DNA from: Fructilactobacillus fructivorans
GTDB taxonomy: Bacteria > Bacillota > Bacilli > Lactobacillales > Lactobacillaceae
DNA length: 64,000 bases
Reading direction: 5' to 3'
Assembly (NCBI RefSeq): GCF_001434095.1
Contig: NZ_AZDS01000003.1
Span: 152,813-216,812, forward strand
Part shown: positions 7,486-18,107 of the stretch, one piece after another
Numbering within the stretch: position 1 is the first letter of the stretch
Layout: each line of letters starts with the position of its first letter
Notes under the pieces: generated by a model
Databases searched by the model: none
Told to the model about the DNA's origin: nothing
Seen by the model: the letters and a program-made list of their open reading frames with translations, nothing else
Program-made: the position numbers and the translations under genes

Positions 7486-9204
7486 ATGGTTAACGTCATT
7501 ATTGGAATTTTAGTTGTAGTAGCTGTGATTTATTTTGCAGTTGTCATGTATCAACATCATTTATTAAAGATTGCAGAAGGAATCGAGGGCCGCGTTAAGC
7601 GGTTGAATGATCTGAATCTGCAGAATGAAATTAACAAGGTAAAGGATATTGGTCTAACGGGAGATTCACTGAGTAGTGTTAATAGTGCTCAGGCTGATTT
7701 TAATAATGTTACTAACAATTTAATTCCAACCATCAAGCAGAATGTTGAAGCTGTGAAAAGTGATTCAAAAGGAGTTAATTTTGTTAAAACTCGTGATGAA
7801 TGTTCTGAAGCTGAACAATCCGTCAATACGGCTGAAGATGATGTGAAGGTCATTCGTCAATTTTTAGCCAAAATGAATCAGTTAAATTCTGAACATAAAA
7901 AGGCCATTACTGATCTGGAGGCACGTTATAAAGATTTAAGGAAAAAGTTATTGACTAAAAATGCTTCCTTTGGTCCAGCTATTGATGCCTTAGAAAATCA
8001 ATTATCGACCATCGAAGGGACGTTTGATGATTTTTCTAGTCTTTCTAAAAATGGGGATCATGAAAAGGCCGATAAGATATTGGGGGATTTAAATAAATCA
8101 ACTGACCAACTTGAGTTAGACGTTAAAAAGATCCCTCATATCTTTGCTACTAATAACGTTGAATTCAAAAATCAGATTGAAGAAATTAGTTCAACCCATG
8201 CCAAGATGAATGCAAGTGGCTATGAATTTGCAGATGATGAATTTGATGTTTCACTCGAAGAATTAAGAAGTGCGGTTTCGGATAATCTGAAAAACATTGC
8301 CCATTTGGATCTAAAATTAGCGGAAGATTCGGATAATGAGATTGAAACTAAAATTGATCGGCTTTATGACTTAATGGAAAAGCAGTTAGTCGCTAAGAAA
8401 AAGGTTGATAAGAACTTCAAAATTACCGGTGAATACATTCAGCATGCCAAAAAACAGAATCAGATTTTAATTTCAGAGTTAGATCGACTAAGTCATAACT
8501 ATTCGTTAGAACATGGTGAGATTGACAATGCGAATGCTCTTGGCAAACAAATTGATGAAATTGAGGACACGTATAAAAAAGATCGCGATGCCATCAATAA
8601 TAAGGAAGCCATTTATACTCATATTCTGGGGCACATCACCAGTAGTGATAGTCAACTCAATGAAATTGAAAAGAAACAACGCTTAATTAATGATTCAGTG
8701 GCCGACTTTAAGGATGAAGAGCAAAAGGCTCATCAAGTCCTAGATGATCTGGACTTAGAACTTCATGGTATTCAGCGTAAGATTGATGAATTGAATTTAC
8801 CGGGAATTTCCCAGGACTATGTTGATTATTTTGGAATTGTTGCTGATGAAATTAAAGATTTGAACCGGACCATGGATAAAGTTAAGATCAGTATGGATGA
8901 TGTGCAAAAACAGCTTAGTGTCATTAAATCAGATCGGGATACCCTCGAAGAAAAAACTGATGATTTAATTGATAGTTCGTCTCTAGCAGAGCAGGTCATG
9001 CAGTACGCTAACCGTTACCGCAATTCAAATCCAGAGATTAGTAGTGCCCTTTCTAAAGCTAAACATCTTTTTGATGATGAATATAAGTACCCTGAAAGTC
9101 TAGAGACAATTGCAACGGCAATTGATAAGGCTAATCCGGGATCATATAAAAGAATTGAAAATGCCTATTATAAAAATAAACAGGATTCACAAAACCAAAA
9201 ATAA
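7486..9204 (+). CDS. ezrA: Septation ring formation regulator EzrA
   Basis: Membrane-anchored modulator of FtsZ ring assembly in Firmicutes. 572 residues from ATG 7486, preceded by GAAGGA; an in-frame TTG at 7465 lies before that site and is unlikely. One N-terminal transmembrane helix (residues about 2-24) is followed by a long, highly charged, helical spectrin-like region built of repeated coiled-coil segments, as in other EzrA proteins. Length matches the family (about 570). It lies divergently from rpsD and ends at a long perfect hairpin before the sulfur-transfer genes, an arrangement common in lactobacilli. Confidence 0.92.
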   Translation: MVNVIIGILVVVAVIYFAVVMYQHHLLKIAEGIEGRVKRLNDLNLQNEINKVKDIGLTGDSLSSVNSAQADFNNVTNNLIPTIKQNVEAVKSDSKGVNFVKTRDECSEAEQSVNTAEDDVKVIRQFLAKMNQLNSEHKKAITDLEARYKDLRKKLLTKNASFGPAIDALENQLSTIEGTFDDFSSLSKNGDHEKADKILGDLNKSTDQLELDVKKIPHIFATNNVEFKNQIEEISSTHAKMNASGYEFADDEFDVSLEELRSAVSDNLKNIAHLDLKLAEDSDNEIETKIDRLYDLMEKQLVAKKKVDKNFKITGEYIQHAKKQNQILISELDRLSHNYSLEHGEIDNANALGKQIDEIEDTYKKDRDAINNKEAIYTHILGHITSSDSQLNEIEKKQRLINDSVADFKDEEQKAHQVLDDLDLELHGIQRKIDELNLPGISQDYVDYFGIVADEIKDLNRTMDKVKISMDDVQKQLSVIKSDRDTLEEKTDDLIDSSSLAEQVMQYANRYRNSNPEISSALSKAKHLFDDEYKYPESLETIATAIDKANPGSYKRIENAYYKNKQDSQNQK

Positions 9205-9206
9205 TA

Positions 9207-9254
9207 AAAAACAAGTTGAATTGAAATTATATAATTTCAATTCAACTTGTTTTT
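9207..9254 (+). terminator. Terminator after ezrA: perfect 24-bp palindrome
   Basis: Bases 9207-9230 are the exact reverse complement of 9231-9254, ending in TTTTT. The long AT-rich arms make it a stem with almost no unpaired loop, longer than the other terminators here. Confidence 0.85.
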
Positions 9255-9269
9255 ATTATGATGTAATGC

Positions 9270-9278
9270 TGGTATAAT
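9270..9278 (+). promoter_or_regulatory. Extended -10 promoter of the nifS-thiI operon
   Basis: TGGTATAAT matches the extended -10 pattern (TGn-TATAAT) about 50 bases before the desulfurase start, just after the ezrA terminator. Confidence 0.55.
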
Positions 9279-9326
9279 GAAGTTTGTTGTAATTTGAACG
9301 AATTAAAAATAAGAGGAGATGCCATA

Positions 9327-10472
9327 ATGATTTACTTTGATAATAGTGCGACGACTAAAGTGGATAGTAAAGTTCTGGACACTTATAATCAGGTAAGTGA
9401 AAAAATATGGGGAAATCCTTCCAGTCTTCATAACTTTGGTCAACAATCCTTTAATCTATTGAGTCAGTCACGGGACCAAATTGCTAAACTTTTAGGAGTG
9501 GAACCCAATGAAATTTATTTCACCAGTGGTGGAACCGAAGGTGATAATTGGGTTATCAAAGGAACTGCTAAGGAAAAACATCAATTTGGAAAACACATCA
9601 TTACTAGTTCGGTTGAACATGCAGCTGTTAAGAATTCGATGCACGCGTTAGAGGATCTGGGGTTCGATGTTACCTACCTTCCCGTTGATAAAGAAGGACG
9701 AGTATCAGCTCAAGATTTAGAAAATGCGATTAGACCGGATACTATTCTAGTCTCCATTATGGCAGTGAATAACGAAATGGGAGCAGTTGAACCACTTGAT
9801 GAGATTAGTGATGTTTTAAGAAAGTACCCTAAGATTCACTTTCATGTTGACGCTGTTCAAGCCGTGGGAAAGGGTCTCCATGATCTCGTTTTTAATGATC
9901 GGGTTGATTTTGTCACTTTTTCAGGACACAAATTTCATGCTCCAAGAGGAATTGGACTAATTTATGGTAGAAATGGCCGAAAGATTGCCCCATTAATGGA
10001 TGGTGGCGGTCAAGAACGCGGTCAAAGAAGTGGAACCGAAAATTTGCCAGCCATTGCTGGAATGGCTAAAGCTTTGAGAATCATTTCAGATCATGAGACT
10101 GAAAGTGTCGCTAGCGAGCAAAAGATTCGAAAACAAATTTATGATCATATTACAAAATTTGATAAGGTGCATACTTTTTCTGGTTTATCCGATCATTTTG
10201 CTCCTCATATTTTATGTTTTGCAGTCGAGGGTGTTAAAGGTGAGACAATTGTGCATGCGTTTGAAGAACATGGAATCTACATTTCAACCACCAGTGCATG
10301 TTCATCTAAGAAGGAGGAGACGGCTAGCACGTTAGATGCTATGGGCATCGATCCTAGTATTTCACGAAGTGCAGTTCGAATCTCTTTAGGCGACAAAAAT
10401 ACTTTAGAGGAAGCTAATCAATTTAACCAAGTGTTTGATCAGTTGTACGAAGAATTCAAAAAGTTAAGCTAA
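9327..10472 (+). CDS. Cysteine desulfurase (NifS/IscS-like), partner of ThiI
   Basis: PLP enzyme that takes sulfur from cysteine as an enzyme-bound persulfide. 381 residues from ATG 9327 after AGAGGAGA. Visible landmarks: N-terminal YFDNSATT, the PLP-lysine motif SGHKFHAPRG (Lys near residue 200), and the catalytic Cys in TTSACSSKKEE (near residue 325). Only 36 bases separate it from thiI, so it most likely supplies sulfur for tRNA 4-thiouridine, as the NifZ-ThiI pair does in B. subtilis. Fold type I with the short ACSS loop fits IscS/NifS-type enzymes rather than SufS. Pathway assignment rests on context. Confidence 0.93.
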   Translation: MIYFDNSATTKVDSKVLDTYNQVSEKIWGNPSSLHNFGQQSFNLLSQSRDQIAKLLGVEPNEIYFTSGGTEGDNWVIKGTAKEKHQFGKHIITSSVEHAAVKNSMHALEDLGFDVTYLPVDKEGRVSAQDLENAIRPDTILVSIMAVNNEMGAVEPLDEISDVLRKYPKIHFHVDAVQAVGKGLHDLVFNDRVDFVTFSGHKFHAPRGIGLIYGRNGRKIAPLMDGGGQERGQRSGTENLPAIAGMAKALRIISDHETESVASEQKIRKQIYDHITKFDKVHTFSGLSDHFAPHILCFAVEGVKGETIVHAFEEHGIYISTTSACSSKKEETASTLDAMGIDPSISRSAVRISLGDKNTLEEANQFNQVFDQLYEEFKKLS

Positions 10473-10508
10473 TTAATAATAATTATTAAATAATAAAGGA
10501 GTGAGAAC

Positions 10509-11732
10509 GTGAAATACAGCGAAATTATGGTCCGTTATGGTGAATTATCAACCAAGGGGAAAAATCGAAAGGTTTTCATTGGTCAATTAGGTCATAATGT
10601 TAGACAGGTCTTAAAGCAGTTTGACGGAGTCACGGTAGATGCCCAACGTGACCGAATGCACGTTAGCTTGCATGACCAGGATGCAGGACCAGTCATGGAC
10701 GCTTTGCAAAAGGTCTTTGGAATTGAAACCTTTTCGCCAGTCGTTAAATTAGAAAAAAATACCCCAATTGAAAAAATTCAAGAAACCGCTTTAGAAATGA
10801 TTTCAAACCAATTTAAAAATGGTGAAACTTTCAAAATTTCCACGAATCGCCAAAACAAAGATTATCCATTAAATACTTATCAAATGAATGATGAAGTAGG
10901 TGGTTATGTTTTAGATCATTTAAAGGAAATTGAGGCTCAAATGAAGCATCCTGACATTAATTTACAAATTGATGTTCGAATGTCAGGAATTTATTTGTCT
11001 AGTCAGACCATTCAAGGCGCCCTTGGACTACCAGTTGGAACTGGTGGACGAGGGACAATGATGTTATCAGGTGGAATTGACTCACCAGTAGCTGCCTACA
11101 TGGCAATGAAGCGCGGAGTTAAGTTAGATATGATTCACTTTTACAGTCCTCCATATACTAGCGAACAGGCGTTAGCCAAAGCCAAAGATTTAACCGCTAA
11201 GCTTTCTGCCTTAGGTGGAACCGTGGACTTTATTCAGGTTCCGTTTGCTAAGATCCAAGAAGAGATTAAGGAAAAGGTTCCCGAGGGATACTTGATGACG
11301 GTTCAAAGACGAATGATGTTACGAATTGCCGCAGCAATTACCATTGCACGTCACTGCGATGGTGTGTTCACAGGAGAATCCTTGGGGCAAGTTGCCTCTC
11401 AGACGCTTGAAAGTATGCGTGCCATTAACGATGTCACCAACTTGCCAGTACTTAGACCACTACTGTCTTTGGATAAAACTGAAATCATTAAGATTGCAGA
11501 GCAAATTGATACTTATGATTTATCAATTCTTCCTTATGAAGATTGCTGTACCATCTTTACTCCACCCGCACCCAAGACTAAGCCTAAAGTGGAAAAAGCT
11601 CGTGAGTTTGAACAAAATATTGATGTTGATGGATTAATGAAAGAAGCTCTCGATGGTATTAAGATTAGTAAAATCCATCCTGATGATGATTATCTAAACG
11701 CTAATGAAGATGTTTTTTCAGAATTACTTTAA
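10509..11732 (+). CDS. thiI: tRNA 4-thiouridine synthase ThiI
   Basis: ATP-dependent sulfurtransferase making 4-thiouridine at tRNA position 8. 407 residues from a GTG start at 10509 preceded by AAGGAGTG. Domain order: ferredoxin-like and THUMP RNA-binding region (residues about 1-165), then a PP-loop ATPase with [11 protein letters not shown] (near residue 183) and [15 protein letters not shown]. The Cys pair in YEDCCTIF is where the transferred sulfur is relayed. There is no C-terminal rhodanese domain, as usual for Firmicutes and unlike E. coli ThiI. Transcribed with the upstream desulfurase. Confidence 0.95.
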   Translation: MKYSEIMVRYGELSTKGKNRKVFIGQLGHNVRQVLKQFDGVTVDAQRDRMHVSLHDQDAGPVMDALQKVFGIETFSPVVKLEKNTPIEKIQETALEMISNQFKNGETFKISTNRQNKDYPLNTYQMNDEVGGYVLDHLKEIEAQMKHPDINLQIDVRMSGIYLSSQTIQGALGLPVGTGGRGTMMLSGGIDSPVAAYMAMKRGVKLDMIHFYSPPYTSEQALAKAKDLTAKLSALGGTVDFIQVPFAKIQEEIKEKVPEGYLMTVQRRMMLRIAAAITIARHCDGVFTGESLGQVASQTLESMRAINDVTNLPVLRPLLSLDKTEIIKIAEQIDTYDLSILPYEDCCTIFTPPAPKTKPKVEKAREFEQNIDVDGLMKEALDGIKISKIHPDDDYLNANEDVFSELL

Positions 11733-11737
11733 TGTGG

Positions 11738-11766
11738 TTGACGAAGCATCCTAAATTAAGTAGTAT
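11738..11766 (+). promoter_or_regulatory. valS promoter
   Basis: TTGACG and TAGTAT separated by 17 bases, at the head of the T-box leader. Confidence 0.65.
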
Positions 11767-11774
11767 TTATTATG

Positions 11775-11997
11775 TTAAATGCATTGATCAAGAGTTTAAT
11801 TGTTAGGACACACAGAGAGTGAATGAAAGCTGAGAAATTCATGTGTTAAAACGATTAATGTTGCTTGTGAGCAGTTATGTTGAATTAATAAAGATGTAAT
11901 CGGTACTAGCCGTTATCTAGTTAAGTTGGAATTAGTAATAATTCAATTTAGGTGGTACCGCGAGCATTCGTCCTATTCTGGACGGATGCTTTTATTT
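11775..11997 (+). promoter_or_regulatory. T-box leader of valS
   Basis: The invariant T-box sequence GGTGGTACCGCG is at 11951-11962, followed by a terminator hairpin GCATTCGTCC / GGACGGATGC with a T tract (11964-11997). The upstream half contains the GAGAGTGAA-type element expected in stem I. Uncharged tRNA-Val should stabilise the antiterminator and allow valS expression; the Val identity follows from the downstream gene, as I could not place the specifier codon securely. Confidence 0.88.
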
Positions 11998-12014
11998 TAT
12001 AATGAGGTGAAGAA

Positions 12015-14681
12015 ATGGCAAGAGAAGTTGATATGTCAACGAAGTATGATCCCACTTCTGTTGAAGCAGGGATGTATAAAAAATGGCTTGATGAAGATGT
12101 TTTTAAACCCAGTGGGAACCCAGAAGCAAAACCATATTCAATCGTTTTGCCTCCACCAAATGTTACTGGTAAGCTTCATCTAGGGCACGCTTGGAATACG
12201 ACCCTCCAAGATATGCTGATCAGACAGAAACGGATGCAAGGATACGATACCGTATGGATTCCAGGCATGGATCATGCTGGAATTGCAACCCAAGCCAAAG
12301 TAGAGGCCATGTTAAATGAACAAGGAATCTCTCGTTATGATCTTGGTCGGGAGAAGTTTGTTGATAAGGTTTGGGAATGGAAGGATGATTTTGCTGATAC
12401 CATTCATAAGCAGTGGGCTAAACTAGGATTATCACTTGACTACAGCCGTGAACGATTTACTTTAGATGATGGTTTGTCAAAAGCTGTTCGCAAGGTTTTT
12501 GTTGACCTATATAATCAAGGATTGATTTATCGTGGGGAATACATCATTAACTGGGATCCTAAGGCTCGCACTGCATTATCCGATATTGAAGTAATTCATA
12601 AGGATGATCAGGGGGCCTTCTACCACGTTAAGTATCCCTTTGCTGATGATACGAAGTTCAATGGGAAAGATTACATTGAAATTGCCACTACTCGACCTGA
12701 AACGATGATGGGTGATACCGCAGTTGCCGTTAATCCAAGCGATGAACGTTATAAGGATTTAGTTGGTAAGAAAGTGGTGGTTCCACTTGTAAACCGTACT
12801 ATTCCAATTATTGCTGATCAATACGTCGATCCAGAATTTGAAACTGGAATGGTTAAAATTACACCCGCTCATGATCCTAACGATTTTAAGGTTGGAAATC
12901 GACATGATTTGAAGCGCATCAATACCATGAACGAAGACGCAACCATGAACGAAAATGCTGGTAAGTACGACGGTATGGATCGTTTTGACGCTCGCAAAGC
13001 CATGGTAAAAGACTTAAAGGATCAGGGATTGATGATTAAGATTGATCCAATTGTCCATTCTGTTGGTCATTCTGAAAGGACGGGAGTTCAGGTTGAAGCT
13101 CGGCTTTCGACCCAGTGGTTTGTCAAAATGAAACCATTGGCTCAAAAGGCAATGGAAAATCAGAAGACCAAGGATTCCGTTAACTTCATTCCAGAACGAT
13201 TTGAGCATACGTTTATGCAATGGATGGAAAATGTTCATGATTGGGTCATTTCAAGACAACTATGGTGGGGACATCGAATTCCAGCTTGGTACAATAATCA
13301 AACTGGCAAAATTTATGTTGGTGAAAAGGCTCCCAAGGATCCAGAAAATTGGACCCAAGATCCAGATGTACTCGATACATGGTTCTCATCAGCTTTGTGG
13401 CCGTTTACGACTCTTGGTTGGCCGGACATTGATTCTAAGGATTACCAACGGTATTTCCCAACGAATACCTTGGTTACTGGATACGACCTGGTTTTCTTTT
13501 GGATTTCTAGGATGATCTTTCAAAGTTTACATTTCACTGGTAAGCGTCCCTTTAAAAACGTTCTTCTTCACGGCTTAATCCGGGATGAACACGGGGTTAA
13601 GATGAGTAAATCACTTGGAAATGGAATTGATCCGATGGATGTGATCGATCAGTATGGGGCTGACGCATTACGTTGGTGTCTTTCAACTGGAACAACTCCT
13701 GGCCAAGATATGAAGTTCAGTTACAGTAAAGTTGAGTCAGCTTGGAATTTTGTTAATAAAATTTGGAATGCTAGTCGCTACGTCATCATGAACCTCGGTG
13801 ATATGAAACAGCCAAAATTGCCAGCACAATCTGAATGGAATTTAGCTGATCGTTGGATTCTTTCAAAGCTGAATCATGTGGTAAACCACGTTACCGAAGA
13901 ATACGATAAGTTTAACTTTGGTGAAGCTAACCGTTCTCTTTATGATTTCATTTGGAATGACTTCTGTGATTGGTACATTGAAATGAGTAAGGAAATTTTA
14001 ACTGGTTCAGACGAAGTGGCCAAGGAAAATACTAGAAACATTTTGGCGTACGTCCTTGATCAAATCTTGCGACTACTTCAACCGGTGATGCCATTTGTTA
14101 CCGAAAAAATCTGGCTTTCAATGCCACATGTTGGAAAGTCTTTGGTAGTCGCTGATTATCCGGCAAATCATGACGAATTTAACGATTCACAGGCTGAATC
14201 CGACATGAATCATTTAATTGATGTTATTAAGGCGGTTAGAAATATCCGTTCTGAAGTTAATGCACCATTATCAAGCCCAGTGGATATCTTGGTTAAAACT
14301 GATGACCCAGAATTGAAAAAGGTTTTGGAAGATAATAGTGACTACATTGACCGATTTGGTCATCCCAACAAGTTAGAAATTGGGACTGATATTAACATTC
14401 CTAAGTTGGCCATGACATCAGTGATTACGGATGCTGAGATCAGCATTCCGTTGGATGAACTAATTGATTTAAATGATGAAAAAACTCGTTTGCAAAAAGA
14501 AGTTCAAAAATTTGAAGCAGAAGTTCAACGGGCACAGAAAAAGCTGGCTAATAAAAAATTCGTTGAAAATGCTCCTGAAGCCGTTGTAAACGAACAAAAA
14601 GAGAAGCAGAAGGATAATGAAAATAAACTTAAAGCCGTTCAGATTCGCTTAAAAGACGTTGAGGATGCTCTAAATAAATAA
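12015..14681 (+). CDS. valS: Valine--tRNA ligase
   Basis: Class I aminoacyl-tRNA synthetase charging tRNA-Val, with editing of misactivated Thr. 888 residues, normal length. ATG 12015 follows GAGGTG. The HIGH-type motif ([15 protein letters not shown]) lies near residue 47, the editing domain ([15 protein letters not shown]) near 225, the KMSKS motif ([11 protein letters not shown]) near 528. A C-terminal coiled coil (residues about 820-888), usual in ValRS, ends the protein. It is controlled by the T-box leader directly upstream and ends at its own terminator. Confidence 0.98.
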   Translation: MAREVDMSTKYDPTSVEAGMYKKWLDEDVFKPSGNPEAKPYSIVLPPPNVTGKLHLGHAWNTTLQDMLIRQKRMQGYDTVWIPGMDHAGIATQAKVEAMLNEQGISRYDLGREKFVDKVWEWKDDFADTIHKQWAKLGLSLDYSRERFTLDDGLSKAVRKVFVDLYNQGLIYRGEYIINWDPKARTALSDIEVIHKDDQGAFYHVKYPFADDTKFNGKDYIEIATTRPETMMGDTAVAVNPSDERYKDLVGKKVVVPLVNRTIPIIADQYVDPEFETGMVKITPAHDPNDFKVGNRHDLKRINTMNEDATMNENAGKYDGMDRFDARKAMVKDLKDQGLMIKIDPIVHSVGHSERTGVQVEARLSTQWFVKMKPLAQKAMENQKTKDSVNFIPERFEHTFMQWMENVHDWVISRQLWWGHRIPAWYNNQTGKIYVGEKAPKDPENWTQDPDVLDTWFSSALWPFTTLGWPDIDSKDYQRYFPTNTLVTGYDLVFFWISRMIFQSLHFTGKRPFKNVLLHGLIRDEHGVKMSKSLGNGIDPMDVIDQYGADALRWCLSTGTTPGQDMKFSYSKVESAWNFVNKIWNASRYVIMNLGDMKQPKLPAQSEWNLADRWILSKLNHVVNHVTEEYDKFNFGEANRSLYDFIWNDFCDWYIEMSKEILTGSDEVAKENTRNILAYVLDQILRLLQPVMPFVTEKIWLSMPHVGKSLVVADYPANHDEFNDSQAESDMNHLIDVIKAVRNIRSEVNAPLSSPVDILVKTDDPELKKVLEDNSDYIDRFGHPNKLEIGTDINIPKLAMTSVITDAEISIPLDELIDLNDEKTRLQKEVQKFEAEVQRAQKKLANKKFVENAPEAVVNEQKEKQKDNENKLKAVQIRLKDVEDALNK

Positions 14682-14685
14682 CATT

Positions 14686-14717
14686 AAAGCTCAGCTAACA
14701 AGCTGAGCTTTATTTTT
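14686..14717 (+). terminator. Terminator after valS
   Basis: AAAGCTCAGCT / AGCTGAGCTTT with loop AACA and a following T-rich tract. Confidence 0.85.
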
Positions 14718-14731
14718 GGAGATGTAAGACC

Positions 14732-16072
14732 ATGATTACTAGTTATAAAGCCGCCTTGAATTATATTCACGGGCGGCCACGCATTAAAAAAGAACCTCCC
14801 ACTAAACGAATGGAACATTTGATGGGAAAATTAAAGCATCCAGAAGCCAAATTAAAGTGTATTCATGTAGCAGGAACGAATGGGAAGGGTTCCTGTGTAG
14901 CTTACTTGAGTAACATGCTCCAAGCTGCTGGGTTGACAGTAGGAACGTTTACCTCACCATTTATGATTAGGTTTAATGAACGAATTAGTGTTAATAATGT
15001 TCCCATTTCTGATGAAGCAATTCGCAAACTTGTTCAAAAAATCAAGCCAGTTGTTGATCAAATTGATCAAACAACTCCATCTCTTGGACCGTCAGAATTC
15101 GAAATCATTTGTGCCATGATGTTTTTATATTTTCAAAGCCATCCGGTTGACATTGTCATTGTGGAAGCAGGAATTGGGGGAAGGTCTGATTCTACCAATG
15201 TGGTTCATTCTCAACTTTCAGTTATCACTACCATTGGAATGGATCATATGAGACTTTTAGGTGACACTGAAGAACAAATTGCTGATAATAAAGCTGGTAT
15301 TATTCGACCCAATCGTCCGTGTGTGATTGGAAAAATTAAAAGGGGACCACGTGAGGTAATTGAGAAGACGGCTCAGAAACTTCAAAGCCCGATCTTTAGA
15401 GAAGGGGAAGATTACCGTTTTATTCCTCAAGAGCAAAACCAATTTGATTTTATGAGTTCCAAATTTAGGATCAAGAATCTCACGATGAAACAAATTGGAA
15501 GCTTTGAGATGGAAGACGCCGCCATTGCTATCGAAGCCTTCCTGATTTATGCTTCTAATTATTTAAACCAAGATCAAGGGAAACTCGAAAAGGCCGTCAG
15601 ATTAGGAATTGCTCAAGCGCGATGGATTGGACGAATGGAATTAATTCAACCTAACCCTCCAATTATGATTGATGGAGCTCATAATGTTCCCGCCATTAAA
15701 AAACTGTTTTCGGCAATTCGGGCTTCCTATAGTCAATGGAAAGACTATCACCTTACCGTTATCATGGGAGTTTTTGCTGACAAACAATACCCAGAGATGT
15801 TTAAAATTGTGAATCAAATTCCTAATGCTGACATTATTTTGACCCGTTTTACTGCCAACGAAAACAGGGCCAGCGCTGATTTCAATGGTCTTGATGTTTC
15901 TGGCAGTGACCACGTCGCATTCATTAGTGATTGGAAGCTGGCGTTAAAGCAAGCGATTGATCAAGATTTGAAAAGTAAGAATGAGCAACGATTGATTTTA
16001 GTCACTGGTTCACTTTTATTTATTTCGGAAGTTCGGAAACTAATTAAAGAAAATGAAGAAAAACTTAAGTAA
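14732..16072 (+). CDS. folC: Folylpolyglutamate synthase / dihydrofolate synthase
   Basis: Mur-ligase-family enzyme that adds glutamate to folates and may also form dihydrofolate from dihydropteroate. 446 residues from ATG 14732, with GGAGATG upstream. The P-loop HVAGTNGKGS is near residue 45, followed by FTSPFMIRFNERI and GIGGRSDSTNVV. A C-terminal Mur-type domain carries MIDGAHNVPAI. The Asp-Ala-His-Asn (DGAHN) signature is intact. It sits between valS and mreB, where many lactobacilli carry folC followed by radC; radC is not present here. Confidence 0.93.
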   Translation: MITSYKAALNYIHGRPRIKKEPPTKRMEHLMGKLKHPEAKLKCIHVAGTNGKGSCVAYLSNMLQAAGLTVGTFTSPFMIRFNERISVNNVPISDEAIRKLVQKIKPVVDQIDQTTPSLGPSEFEIICAMMFLYFQSHPVDIVIVEAGIGGRSDSTNVVHSQLSVITTIGMDHMRLLGDTEEQIADNKAGIIRPNRPCVIGKIKRGPREVIEKTAQKLQSPIFREGEDYRFIPQEQNQFDFMSSKFRIKNLTMKQIGSFEMEDAAIAIEAFLIYASNYLNQDQGKLEKAVRLGIAQARWIGRMELIQPNPPIMIDGAHNVPAIKKLFSAIRASYSQWKDYHLTVIMGVFADKQYPEMFKIVNQIPNADIILTRFTANENRASADFNGLDVSGSDHVAFISDWKLALKQAIDQDLKSKNEQRLILVTGSLLFISEVRKLIKENEEKLK

Positions 16073-16092
16073 CTAAATTTGGCTTTATATTC

Positions 16093-16122
16093 CTGACTGA
16101 TGTAAATGCAGTATGATATACT
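16093..16122 (+). promoter_or_regulatory. Probable promoter of mreB
   Basis: CTGACT and TATACT separated by 18 bases in the gap between folC and mreB. Confidence 0.5.
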
Positions 16123-16180
16123 AGTCTTATCAAAGTAATAACTTAAAATTTAAAACTTAAAAATTGAAGGGATGAATAAA

Positions 16181-17185
16181 TTGTTCGGATTAGGTACGAA
16201 AAACATCGGAATCGATTTAGGAACCGCTAATACCATTGTATATGTTGATGGAAAGGGAATCGTTTTACGAGAACCATCTGTGGTTGCTAAAAATACCAAA
16301 ACCGGTGAAGTTGTCGCTGTGGGACAGGAAGCAGAATCGATGATTGGCAGAACGCCAGCTAGTATCGAAGCCATTCGCCCAATGAAGGATGGGGTAATTG
16401 CTGATTATGATACTACGGTAGCCATGATGAAGTATTATATTGATAAAGCCCTTGGCAACCACGGGGCCAAACCATACGTAATGGTTTGTGTTCCTAGTGG
16501 AATTACAGCCGTTGAAAAACGCGCCGTAATTGATGCTACTCGTGTGGCAGGAGCCAAAGATGCTTATGTAATTGAGGAACCATTCGCTGCAGCTATTGGT
16601 GCGGGATTACCAGTGATGGATCCTACTGGTAGTATGGTAGTTGACATTGGTGGTGGAACTACTGATGTGGCAACCATTTCTCTTGGCGGAATTGTTTCGT
16701 CTCGTTCAGTTCGAATGGCTGGTGATAAACTTAATGAAGTGATCGTTACTTTCATTAGAAAAAACTATAACGTTTTAATTGGTGAGCCCACCGCTGAACA
16801 TCTTAAGTGTTCAATCGGTTCTGCCTCAATTGGCACTGCCAAAGATATGAGTGATGAAACCGTTCGTGGAAGAGACCTTCTGACGGGGTTACCAAAATCA
16901 GTTGAAGTCACTGCTGAAGATGTTGCTTCTGCGATGCATGAAGATATTCTTGAAATTATTACCACAATTAAAGAAACCTTGGAAGAAACATCACCCGAAA
17001 TCTCGGCTGATGTGATTGATCATGGAATTGTGTTAACTGGTGGTGGTGCATTACTTAAGAATCTCCCCGAAGTAGTCTCAGATGCCACTCAAGTTCCCGT
17101 AACCATTGCTAAGGATCCTATGGATTGTGTTGCCATTGGTACGGGTGAATCACTTAAGAGTATTGAAGTAATGAATAAAAAATAA
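16181..17185 (+). CDS. mreB: Rod shape-determining protein MreB (bacterial actin)
   Basis: Actin-fold ATPase whose membrane-bound filaments orient lateral wall synthesis. The TTG at 16181 is chosen because GAAGGG ends nine bases before it, and the resulting [18 protein letters not shown] closely matches the start of B. subtilis MreB; the ATG at 16172 directly abuts that site. 334 residues. Phosphate-1 motif GIDLGTAN, phosphate-2 [11 protein letters not shown] (near residue 154) and adenosine motif [12 protein letters not shown] are intact. A terminator follows, yet mreC and mreD lie close downstream, so partial read-through or a separate promoter is likely. Confidence 0.95.
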   Translation: MFGLGTKNIGIDLGTANTIVYVDGKGIVLREPSVVAKNTKTGEVVAVGQEAESMIGRTPASIEAIRPMKDGVIADYDTTVAMMKYYIDKALGNHGAKPYVMVCVPSGITAVEKRAVIDATRVAGAKDAYVIEEPFAAAIGAGLPVMDPTGSMVVDIGGGTTDVATISLGGIVSSRSVRMAGDKLNEVIVTFIRKNYNVLIGEPTAEHLKCSIGSASIGTAKDMSDETVRGRDLLTGLPKSVEVTAEDVASAMHEDILEIITTIKETLEETSPEISADVIDHGIVLTGGGALLKNLPEVVSDATQVPVTIAKDPMDCVAIGTGESLKSIEVMNKK

Positions 17186-17190
17186 ACTGG

Positions 17191-17224
17191 ATAAGCGGGG
17201 ATTTAATTCCCGCTTATTTATTTT
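17191..17224 (+). terminator. Hairpin between mreB and mreC
   Basis: ATAAGCGGG / CCCGCTTAT with loop GATTTAATT and a T-rich tail; it may set the mreB:mreC ratio rather than fully end transcription. Confidence 0.75.
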
Positions 17225-17245
17225 AAGCACGCACGGAGGATTATT

Positions 17246-18094
17246 ATGCACAAGTTTTTTTCAAGTCGAAAGCTAGTAATCATTGTCGTTTGCTTAATTA
17301 TTGGCTTAGGTTTGATTAGTGGGTCAGTGGCAGTTAGAAAAAACCGTGCTACTCCTCCATTGATTCAGCAGGTAGGAAATGACGTTGTTGGATTTGGTGA
17401 TCGGATTGTTAGCCTCTCTGCGAATGGTGTTGGTTCACTCTTTGGTGCAACTGGTAATTTATTAAACACTTATCAGGAGAACAATCATTTAAAGGGTCAA
17501 GTTGAACAATTAGCTCAAACTCAAGTTAAAAATCAAGCACTTGAAAATGAAAATACAAAATTAAGACAACAGTTGGATATTAAAGGAACTCCCACGGACT
17601 ACAAATCAATTAATGCTAGTGTAATTACTAGAACGCCATCTTCTTGGTTGAACCAATTGATCATTAATAAGGGATCAGCTTCTGGAGTTCAAAAGAACAT
17701 GTCTGTAATCGTTAATTCAGGATTAGTAGGTCGAGTTGCCGAAGTCAACAAAACCAATAGTAAAGTTGAATTAATCACAGATAAAGGTGATAACGCTAGT
17801 CGTTTCTCTGTTCAAGTTCAGGGACAAAAGAAAGTTGTTAATGGTCTCATTGATGGCTATAATCGTGATACTAACGAGTTGGTAATGGGAAGTGTCACTA
17901 ATCAGGATAAAATCAAGACGGGGACGAAAGTCATGACAAATGGTCTTGGTGGTGTCACTCCCAAAGGACTTTTTGTAGGAAAAGTGGCCGGAACCAAGCA
18001 GAATAGTGATGGCATTTCTGAAAAAGTTAACATTAAGCCAGCTGCAAATATGGATGATATTGAGGCGGTGACCGTAATTGGCAAGAAGGATTAG
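17246..18094 (+). CDS. mreC: Rod shape-determining protein MreC
   Basis: Elongasome scaffold: one N-terminal transmembrane helix (residues about 9-28), an extracytoplasmic coiled coil (about 72-110, rich in Gln/Glu/Asn/Leu) and two beta-rich domains that bind PBPs. 282 residues from ATG 17246 with GGAGG upstream. The beta-domain segment begins SVITRTPSSWLNQLIINKGSASGV, with the conserved MSVIVNSGLVGRV following. It is normal in length. mreD begins 13 bases downstream. Confidence 0.93.
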   Translation: MHKFFSSRKLVIIVVCLIIGLGLISGSVAVRKNRATPPLIQQVGNDVVGFGDRIVSLSANGVGSLFGATGNLLNTYQENNHLKGQVEQLAQTQVKNQALENENTKLRQQLDIKGTPTDYKSINASVITRTPSSWLNQLIINKGSASGVQKNMSVIVNSGLVGRVAEVNKTNSKVELITDKGDNASRFSVQVQGQKKVVNGLIDGYNRDTNELVMGSVTNQDKIKTGTKVMTNGLGGVTPKGLFVGKVAGTKQNSDGISEKVNIKPAANMDDIEAVTVIGKKD

Positions 18095-18107
18095 AAGAGG
18101 GCGTACG

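Noticed and set aside
11926..12183. Open frame of 85 codons crossing the valS T-box and valS start
   Set aside because: It covers the T-box and terminator hairpin and overlaps the real valS frame; its sequence resembles no family and it has no own ribosome-binding site.
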